From Bacteroidota bacterium (GTDB taxonomy: Bacteria; Bacteroidota; Bacteroidia; NS11-12g; UBA955): a DNA stretch of 41,794 nucleotides. The stretch lies in assembly GCA_025354385.1 (NCBI GenBank), contig JANXMZ010000032.1, positions 1-41,794 on the forward strand, in the 5' to 3' direction. Within the stretch, counting starts at the first letter, position 1. Every line of letters begins with the position of its first letter. The notes under the pieces were generated by a model. That model ran no database searches. It saw only the letters and a program-made list of their open reading frames with translations, and was not told the origin of the DNA. A program made the position numbers and the translations under genes. This document shows positions 35,267-41,794 of the stretch, piece after piece.

Positions 35267-36382
35267 ATGAAATTTGTAATTAATAAAATGATGATCCAAA
35301 AAGTATTATTATCTGTCTTTGTAACCATTAGCGCCACAATGCAATCGCAAACGCTCGAAGAAATTAAATTCAACGAAATTGCGCATGACTTTGGCAAAAT
35401 CAATGAACAATCTGATGAGGTGATGCATTTGTTTCAATTTAAGAATGTTTCTAAAAACAATGTATTTATTACCAAAGTAGAAACAAGTTGCGGTTGTACT
35501 ACACCAGAATGGATTAAAGATACCATAAAACCCGGTGCCTTTGGATGGGTAAAGGCCTTTTATAATACAGAAGGTAAAAGTGGCGAGTTTCAAAAATATT
35601 TATACGTACACATCAATAGACCTGATTATTTTACAACACTCATTATACGAGGTTCAGTTATTCCAAGACCAAAACCAGATTACGAAAAATCGAAATTTAA
35701 ACTAGAATATGGCAATCTTGCATTTAGCGAAAATATGGCCAATTTTGGCGTTGTGATGAATACAGAAGTGAAGGAAAAAGTAATTCATGTTTTTAATTAC
35801 AACGATTATCCAATTCATATTTTATCGATAGATGAAAAACCGGATTTTGCTGACGCTATTTTAAAAGATAGCGTTATTGAGGCAGGCGATTCTATAGACA
35901 TCATTCTGCGCGTAACAGGCAATAAAATGATTGATATAGGAGATTCCTACAACCGCATTGCATTTGAAACAGATGACCCTGCATTCCCTATTAAGAATCT
36001 GTATGTAATGACCCGTTTGAAAGAAGACTTTAGTAAACTTACAAAAAAGGAATTGAAAAACGCTCCAAAATTAAAACTTTCCAAAGGTCCTACCATTGAA
36101 TTAGGTAAGCATGCCGTGGGTTCTAAGTTTACAGAAAAAGTAATCATTACAAATACTGGTAAAACAGATTTAATTATTCGCAAGGTTACACCTAATTGCA
36201 GTTGTATAAAAGTTAATAAAAGTTCTTTTGTAATAAAACCAGGTGCTACCTTCGAATTAATTTTTACTTACGATACCATCAATCAAATTGTAGCGGAGCA
36301 CAGTAAACATGTGTCTCTTATTTGCAATGACCCATCTAGTCCTGAAATCAATTTTACATTTTTAATCAATATTACCAATTAA
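35267..36382 (+). CDS. DUF1573 domain protein, exported
   Basis: The 371-residue product has a hydrophobic N-terminal leader (about 8-25, likely signal peptide) and two DUF1573-type Ig-like domains, one at about 32-120 with the SCGCTTPEW signature and one at about 280-371 with NCSCIKV; the FKNVSKNN and TNTGKTD strands mark the domain starts. The family is common in Bacteroidota and usually of unknown function; the paired Cys may form disulfides or bind metal. An alternative ATG at 35288 or 35291 would bring the leader closer to a typical signal peptide. It lies only 5 bases upstream of the HtrA protease gene on the same strand, so they are very probably co-transcribed and may act in envelope protein quality control (inference). 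Confidence 0.88.
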   Translation: MKFVINKMMIQKVLLSVFVTISATMQSQTLEEIKFNEIAHDFGKINEQSDEVMHLFQFKNVSKNNVFITKVETSCGCTTPEWIKDTIKPGAFGWVKAFYNTEGKSGEFQKYLYVHINRPDYFTTLIIRGSVIPRPKPDYEKSKFKLEYGNLAFSENMANFGVVMNTEVKEKVIHVFNYNDYPIHILSIDEKPDFADAILKDSVIEAGDSIDIILRVTGNKMIDIGDSYNRIAFETDDPAFPIKNLYVMTRLKEDFSKLTKKELKNAPKLKLSKGPTIELGKHAVGSKFTEKVIITNTGKTDLIIRKVTPNCSCIKVNKSSFVIKPGATFELIFTYDTINQIVAEHSKHVSLICNDPSSPEINFTFLINITN

Positions 36383-36387
36383 TTTCT

Positions 36388-37815
36388 ATGAAGAAAATTA
36401 TTTTAAACATTTCATCAGCTTTTATTTTTGGAATAGCCGGAGCTTTTGTCTTTTTTAAATTTAATGGAGAATCACCGACAGAGAGTAGTTTTAGGCAAGA
36501 TGCCATGAAAGGCTTATTAGCCAACTATGCTAACAAAATTGGCGATGGAAATTTAAGTTTTGTGTTGGCTTCTAAAATTAGTACACCATGCGTTGTGTTT
36601 ATTAAAACGACAGCAATGGTTCAGCAAAGAAATCCATTTGGATGGTTTTTTGATGGCTACGACCCATTTGGTAGCATTGGGCAAGTGAGCAGTACTGGTA
36701 GCGGTGTTATTGTGCGCAAGGATGGCTACATTGTTACCAACCTCCATGTAGTTAAGGATGCCAATACCATAGAGGTGGTGCTTAACAATAAAAAGAAAAA
36801 TTATACAGCCAAATTAATTGGCACAGATCCTTCAACAGATTTGGCCTTATTAAAAATAGAAGCCGATAATTTGCCCAATTTAGTCATTGCAAATTCAGAT
36901 GATTTGCAAGTAGGCGAATGGGTGATTGCTGTTGGTAACCCCTTCAATTTAACATCAACAGTAACTGCTGGAATTGTGAGCGCAAAAGGCCGAAATATTA
37001 ACATCGTAAACAATCAGTTTCCAATAGAATCTTTTATACAAACAGATGCTGCTATCAATCCTGGCAATAGTGGTGGTGCCTTGGTGAATCTCAATGGCGA
37101 ATTGGTAGGCATTAATACCGCAATTTTTAGTAAAACTGGCAGCAATACTGGATATGGATTTGCGATACCAAGTAATATTGTTTCAAAAGCAGTTAAAGAC
37201 CTCATTGATTTTGGAGAAATCCAAAGAGGTTATACAGGTTTAGACGCAGCAGAAATTGACGAGAAAAGCGAGACTGTTAACAAAACAAATGAAGGGGCAC
37301 TTGTACTTAATGTTTCCGAAGGCGGCCCAGCCCAAAAAGGAGGATTAAAAACAGGGGATATCATTATAAAAGTACAAGATAAACCAATATATAGCAAGGC
37401 TACTTTCGATGAACATATTTCTTATTACAGACCTGCCGATAAAATAAAAATATCATACATAAGAAATGGAGAATTAAAAGAAACAACCATTACCTTAACA
37501 AATAAAGACGGTGAATTAGCGCTTAACAAGAATAACAATGTTTCTTCAGAAAAACTTGGGGCTAATTTTGCACCGGCTTCAAAAACAGAACTTCAAAAAT
37601 ACAGAATTGCCAATGGTGTTAAAGTAAGCAATATTCATCAAGGGCTCATTGCAAATATGAATATTGAAGATGGCTTTATATTTACAAAGCTCAATGGAAA
37701 ACTTTGTACAGATGCCAAAGCACTTATTCAGGAATTAGAAAATGTGAATGGGAAAATACAAATTGAGGGTGTTGGAAGTGATGGTGGCACCCGTTATTAC
37801 AATTTCTATTATTAG
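36388..37815 (+). CDS. HtrA/DegP-family serine protease with PDZ domain(s)
   Basis: The 475-residue product has an N-terminal membrane anchor or signal (about 3-24), a trypsin-like protease domain (about 60-260) with catalytic H120 (TNLHVV), D151 (STDLALL) and S228 (NPGNSGGALV), a PDZ domain (about 285-375, including NVSEGGPAQKGGLKTGD) and a shorter second PDZ-like segment at the C-terminus (about 390-475). It is a periplasmic quality-control protease/chaperone of the Deg family; Gly-Asn-Ser-Gly-Gly at the nucleophile is canonical. It follows the DUF1573 gene by 5 bases. It is convergent with a type B cargo gene; a hairpin at 37939-37960 lies between. Confidence 0.93.
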   Translation: MKKIILNISSAFIFGIAGAFVFFKFNGESPTESSFRQDAMKGLLANYANKIGDGNLSFVLASKISTPCVVFIKTTAMVQQRNPFGWFFDGYDPFGSIGQVSSTGSGVIVRKDGYIVTNLHVVKDANTIEVVLNNKKKNYTAKLIGTDPSTDLALLKIEADNLPNLVIANSDDLQVGEWVIAVGNPFNLTSTVTAGIVSAKGRNINIVNNQFPIESFIQTDAAINPGNSGGALVNLNGELVGINTAIFSKTGSNTGYGFAIPSNIVSKAVKDLIDFGEIQRGYTGLDAAEIDEKSETVNKTNEGALVLNVSEGGPAQKGGLKTGDIIIKVQDKPIYSKATFDEHISYYRPADKIKISYIRNGELKETTITLTNKDGELALNKNNNVSSEKLGANFAPASKTELQKYRIANGVKVSNIHQGLIANMNIEDGFIFTKLNGKLCTDAKALIQELENVNGKIQIEGVGSDGGTRYYNFYY

Positions 37816-37938
37816 AGAAATTAGCTCAATAATTCCTTACATATTAGCACCATTTTGTACTTTGATTTTTAAATTTCGAATTAATTCTTGGAGTCACCGT
37901 ATAAAATTCTCATCTGAATAAAAACGCCTAAGCTCTTA

Positions 37939-37960
37939 ACCTTATTTTGAGAAATAAGGT
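37939..37960. terminator. Perfect 9-bp hairpin between convergent genes
   Basis: ACCTTATTT (37939-37947) and AAATAAGGT (37952-37960) form a perfect 9-base stem with the loop TGAG. It lies in the 169-base gap between the HtrA gene and the convergent type B cargo gene. There is no T-run, so it would not be a classical rho-independent terminator; mRNA 3'-end protection is an alternative. Confidence 0.45.
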
Positions 37961-37984
37961 CTGCATAAACAACAGCAACAATAA

Positions 37985-40900
37985 CTATCTGATAAGCGTA
38001 ATAGTGCCTGAATAATCTCTGCTAACGCCATTCCAATCAGTAGAATTTATTTTATAAATATAAACACCCTGCGGTGCCAACTTACCGCCAAAGGTTCCAT
38101 CCCAAGCGGCATTCATATCCTTAGAAAAATAAACCATTTCGCCCCACTTATTGAATATCTCAACATAAAAATGCTGCATGGCTGGTCCTTTTACCTTAAA
38201 CTCATTATTTTCATCTGGACCTTTTGCATCTGGTGAAAAAGCATCTGGAATATACAATTGGTTAATAGGATTGAATACAAATATTTTTTCAATTGAATCT
38301 TTGCAAGCACCAATACCGCTAATATTTACCAATTTGATAACAAATGTATCTTTATCGGTTTCAGCAACATTGTAATAAAACTCTTTGTTTTGATCAATTG
38401 GTTGGTTGTTATAAAACCATCTTGTAGCAAATGGATTTTTACTAGTAGAAATATCTTTTAAAAACAGACGCGGATACTCCCTAGAGATTTTGTAACCTGG
38501 ATTGGAAATAAAATTACTCACAGGTTTAGAATAAACAATAATAGGATCCAAAATAGCAGATGCCTCACAATCTCCGCTGAATACTTTTGTTTTAATGTTA
38601 TAAACACCTGCAGCTAATGTGGCATCGATGGCTGTTTCATAATCAAAATCTTCGGCTAATGAATCATTGATATACCAATATTGCTTGCTTAAATTAGCAT
38701 AAGTAGATGAAAAATTTGCTGTAGCTGGTTCGCATTGAGAAACCTTGTAGTCAGTAATAATTTTCCCAGTAGGCGCTTGATTAATTTTCACTTCAATGCC
38801 TTGAGTAAGATTACCGCAGATGGTATTGGTTTGAAGCGTAAAATCAAATCTCACTTTACCTAACTGAACATCTGCCGTTGAAGGCAAATAGACGGTTGAT
38901 AATTGATTGATGTTTTTAAATCTACCAGAGCCATTGGTATTCCAATAACCATTTAGACCCACAGCATCTGTTAAGGCGCTTAAAGTTAATTCATCGCCCA
39001 CACAAACAGCGAACTTATCCCCTTCTATGCTTAATTGAGGTAACCCAATCACCTCAATTTCCATATTGCTTAAGGATTTACAACCATTTAAATTAGTATA
39101 GGTGTACGATAATTTATTGATAGTATTTCTAGCTGAAAAAGGTTGAAAAGTATTCTGACTGATAAAATTACCACTCCATTTGCCTCCTGTCGGTTGGGCC
39201 TTTAGCAAAATAGGATTTGCATTCTCGCAAATGGACATTTTTGAAGGGTATGGCAATTGAATAGCAGTGGTATCTGTGATTTGAATGGTATAACTTTTAG
39301 CATTAAAACAACCGTAAGCATGTTCATTGTATTCTAAAAGAATTTGTCCAGAATATGGTGGTCGTATTTTAAATTGATTGCCTGCTATATTGTTTGGATA
39401 ATTAGCACTTGTCCAACTTCCAGAAGCATTGCTTGGCAATACAATTGAATTTACATTTGAACAAACCTTATCAGGAACTTTTAAATCTATTGGTTTAGGT
39501 TCTATAAGCGCTAGGGTAAAAGTATCCAAATAATAGCAATTGTAATTATCGGTAATGATGCTTGTAAAATTTAAAGATGTGGCTTGAGGTAAAATAATTT
39601 TCATATCCCAATTCAAAACATCGTTTTGTGAAATACTTATTTCTGGGCTACTGCTAGCTATTTCTATTTCTATTATTTTGCTTCTATCCGCTTTTATAAA
39701 TACATCCAAATCTATTGCACTTTTATCATTTGTACAAATAGAATCAGATAGAAATAATCTTTCTAATACAGGATTTATATTCACCATTAAACCAACTTCT
39801 GCGTAACAACCATCGTCTTGAACAATTTTGAAATTCAATTTTTTGGCATTAACCGCTTTATAGCTAAAAGGAAACCTTACTTCCGTATTGTCATTAAAAA
39901 TTTTGTAGGTATTATATGTTTTCAATACTTTAGGTTGAATATCGAGAATAGAATTTTTACAAACATTCAAATTAGCGCCAAGGTTAATTTCCGGATTTTG
40001 AAAATTGGCGATGGTTAAAGTATCCTGTTTGTTTAAAGCGCATAAATTTCCAGATGCATCAATATTGATTTTTAGAATATACTTACCTCCAGAAAGCAAT
40101 TGATAATTAAATCTACTTCCTACCTGCTTTATTAACTCTGCATTATTAATATCGCACAAGGTCCACCTTACCCCTGGATTTTTAATAGTGCTTTCCACTG
40201 TTAACTGTCCGCAGTTCTTTACTTTGTATGTATAGTCAAATTTCCTTTTTTCAAGAATATTCAATTGAATGGTTCTAGAAACTCTTCCATTGAAAGGGCA
40301 ATTATTATCCTTGGCAGAAATTGTAATAAAATGCTTGCCTGTTTTGCCAAGAGAATTGGATAAATTAAGCCTATAATAATTATAAGGGGCGCTACTCAAA
40401 ACACTCTTATATACCGCTAGTTCAGATAAATCTGTTACTATATCTACTGTCACAGAATCGCTATTGATATTAAATAATTTCAAATCTTCTAATTCAATCT
40501 GATAATTAAATACATCACTTTCACACAAAGTGATGAGAAGTTCCTTGTTTCTTATTCTGGGTAAATTATTAGTTGGCGGCACTACCTCTGCATAAATATC
40601 TCTGCGCGTTACACCTGCCAGATACATATTGCCATTGTCATCCTCTTTCCATTCCTCGCACTCTACAACTATTACACTTCCCTCGTTTACCACTGTAGGG
40701 GTAAATACAACATCGCCAGTATTTCTAGAAACATAAAAACCTTCCGCCAATGGCAACGCATTTGGATTTGCTGGGCAGTTACTTCCAGAATTACAATATA
40801 CAGAATAAGGTTGGTTACTCGATCTACCTGCGCTGTAAAACAAACTTTGTGCTCTGTTCACCAAAGCTGGTTGTAACTTAAATGAGAGAGAATCATTATC

Positions 40901-41530
40901 TGGATTACTTATCCCAAGCGAAATCATATGCGTTTGGTTTTGCATTAAAGAAAACACGGGAGGTAAATTAAATTGAGTAGATTGATTCGGTATATTGTCG
41001 CATAAATTTAATGAAACGAAATTGAAGAAATTTTGAGCCGCCAATGATGAATTGATAGCAGGATTTCTGGCAGACACTTCAATACTAACATCAAAATTGC
41101 ATTTATTCTGAAGCAAAAGATTAGTAAAATTAAATTCTCCTTCAAATTCATGCACTTCAAAGCCGTAGTCGGCAACAGAACCAATATTACATTTGCTTAA
41201 AACCCCATAACAAGTTGGTGTAATATCTTGAATTTTGGTTCGGGTCATGCTTATTTCCCCTAAAAATTCTGTACCACCAGAATTCAATGCACTGTTGATT
41301 TTCAAATCAGGCACCTCGTTACAATTTTTACTATTGTTTCCCCCTCCATTGTTATTGAACTTACATTCGTTACAATCGCGGTAAACTTTTAGAAAAAATT
41401 TATATTGGTTTCCCTTTATTTGTTTATAGCTTATTTCTGCACCTAAAATATGAGAGGCCATTAAACCAATATTGGCGCTGGTAAAAACCAGCACCAATAG
41501 GATTAATTTAAATTTTAAAAGCCTTTTCAT
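37985..41530 (-). CDS. Large secreted protein with gliding-type T9SS type B sorting domain
   Basis: The 1181-residue product starts with a signal peptide (about 1-25, ending GLMASH) followed by the ILGAEISYKQ opening typical of large Bacteroidota surface proteins. The middle consists of repeated Ig-like beta-sandwich domains with many paired Cys. The C-terminal 90 residues are a gliding-motility-associated type B domain (VPDAFSPDAKGPDENNEF, VEIFNKWGEMVYFS and the YIYKINSTDWNG stretch). It should be exported by the T9SS and displayed on the surface; function as adhesin is inference. It is 20 bases downstream of another type B cargo gene (41551 onward) on the same strand, so the two probably form one transcript. 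Confidence 0.85.
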   Translation of the reverse strand: MKRLLKFKLILLVLVFTSANIGLMASHILGAEISYKQIKGNQYKFFLKVYRDCNECKFNNNGGGNNSKNCNEVPDLKINSALNSGGTEFLGEISMTRTKIQDITPTCYGVLSKCNIGSVADYGFEVHEFEGEFNFTNLLLQNKCNFDVSIEVSARNPAINSSLAAQNFFNFVSLNLCDNIPNQSTQFNLPPVFSLMQNQTHMISLGISNPDNDSLSFKLQPALVNRAQSLFYSAGRSSNQPYSVYCNSGSNCPANPNALPLAEGFYVSRNTGDVVFTPTVVNEGSVIVVECEEWKEDDNGNMYLAGVTRRDIYAEVVPPTNNLPRIRNKELLITLCESDVFNYQIELEDLKLFNINSDSVTVDIVTDLSELAVYKSVLSSAPYNYYRLNLSNSLGKTGKHFITISAKDNNCPFNGRVSRTIQLNILEKRKFDYTYKVKNCGQLTVESTIKNPGVRWTLCDINNAELIKQVGSRFNYQLLSGGKYILKINIDASGNLCALNKQDTLTIANFQNPEINLGANLNVCKNSILDIQPKVLKTYNTYKIFNDNTEVRFPFSYKAVNAKKLNFKIVQDDGCYAEVGLMVNINPVLERLFLSDSICTNDKSAIDLDVFIKADRSKIIEIEIASSSPEISISQNDVLNWDMKIILPQATSLNFTSIITDNYNCYYLDTFTLALIEPKPIDLKVPDKVCSNVNSIVLPSNASGSWTSANYPNNIAGNQFKIRPPYSGQILLEYNEHAYGCFNAKSYTIQITDTTAIQLPYPSKMSICENANPILLKAQPTGGKWSGNFISQNTFQPFSARNTINKLSYTYTNLNGCKSLSNMEIEVIGLPQLSIEGDKFAVCVGDELTLSALTDAVGLNGYWNTNGSGRFKNINQLSTVYLPSTADVQLGKVRFDFTLQTNTICGNLTQGIEVKINQAPTGKIITDYKVSQCEPATANFSSTYANLSKQYWYINDSLAEDFDYETAIDATLAAGVYNIKTKVFSGDCEASAILDPIIVYSKPVSNFISNPGYKISREYPRLFLKDISTSKNPFATRWFYNNQPIDQNKEFYYNVAETDKDTFVIKLVNISGIGACKDSIEKIFVFNPINQLYIPDAFSPDAKGPDENNEFKVKGPAMQHFYVEIFNKWGEMVYFSKDMNAAWDGTFGGKLAPQGVYIYKINSTDWNGVSRDYSGTITLIR

Positions 41531-41550
41531 TTATTTTAGTTAGGTCACAT

Positions 41551-41794
41551 CTATCTCAATAATGTTACTGTACCCTCATATCTATATTCTGCTCCATCGT
41601 AGGCTGTTACCCTTACCACCCAAGCATATACATCTTGTTGACAATCGGCCTCGCGGTATTTACCATTCCATGTTTCATACTTGTTATCGGTCTCCCACAG
41701 CAACTCACCCCAACGGTTGAACACTTCTATGTGGAACGATTTCTCCCCATTCACCACCGCATAAAACGTATTGTTCAACTTCGGTCCTGTACCC
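41551..41794 (-). CDS. Partial gene: C-terminus of another type B T9SS cargo protein
   Basis: Only the C-terminal 81 residues lie in the window; the frame stays open to the right edge, so the gene continues upstream beyond 41794. The visible part is the end of a gliding-motility type B sorting domain: KLNNTFYAV, FHIEVFNRWGELLWET, DVYAWVVRVTAYDGAEYRYEGTVTLLR. It resembles the C-terminus of the next gene downstream (37985-41530), so the two are tandem T9SS cargo proteins. Nothing can be said about the N-terminal domains. Confidence 0.85.
   Translation of the reverse strand, partial: GTGPKLNNTFYAVVNGEKSFHIEVFNRWGELLWETDNKYETWNGKYREADCQQDVYAWVVRVTAYDGAEYRYEGTVTLLR

Overview
This is an AT-rich chromosomal segment from a member of the Bacteroidota. 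Three things point there: seven proteins carry type IX secretion system (T9SS) C-terminal sorting domains (type A or the gliding-associated type B), the respiratory operon is a complete alternative complex III (act) cluster, and one promoter matches the Bacteroidota TTG/TAnnTTTG pattern. The TonB-dependent receptor with an N-terminal carboxypeptidase-like domain and the DUF3276 and DUF1573 proteins fit as well. I cannot assign the genus; an environmental Chitinophagales-, Saprospirales- or Sphingobacteriales-like organism is my guess.

Layout. 1-349 is non-coding with a 20-bp direct repeat and a terminator. 350-3455 (minus) is a tight four-gene cluster: a small membrane protein, a membrane zinc peptidase, a secreted thioredoxin-fold protein without the CxxC, and a membrane-anchored coiled-coil protein. 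3689-7952 (plus) is a TonB-dependent receptor followed by a T9SS-exported alpha/beta hydrolase that appears to lack its catalytic His. 7953-8624 is a long AT-rich gap. 8625-10040 (plus) is an orphan protein with a PD-(D/E)XK-nuclease-like C-terminus. 10191-18952 (minus) is actABCDEF, the quinol:cytochrome c oxidoreductase, in standard order and closed by a strong bidirectional terminator. 19163-22305 (minus) holds three secreted proteins: a paralogous pair, only one member of which keeps a T9SS tail, and a FISUMP-domain protein whose signal peptide is separated from the rest by a frameshift in a 10-base homopolymer. 22366-26100 (minus) and 26267-28153 (plus) are large T9SS cargo proteins transcribed divergently. 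28162-37815 is mostly housekeeping: polyprenyl synthetase, pgk plus a 54-residue membrane protein, a metallo-beta-lactamase-fold hydrolase, a DUF3276 (Pur-alpha-like) protein, a T9SS subtilase, ruvB, a DUF1573 protein and an HtrA protease. 37985-41794 (minus) holds two consecutive type B T9SS cargo proteins, the last cut by the window edge.

How it fits together. The act cluster builds an inner-membrane electron-transfer complex: quinol is oxidised at the NrfD-like subunits ActC/ActF, with Fe-S clusters in ActB and c-hemes in ActA/ActE. The cargo proteins, receptor and peptidases make up an outer-membrane and cell-surface programme. I found no CRISPR array, intact transposon, phage genes, rRNA or tRNA. 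No obviously new multi-gene system stands out. The best leads are the orphan nuclease-like protein, the homopolymer-frameshifted secreted protein, enzyme-fold proteins with missing catalytic residues, and the His-rich insertion in ActF.
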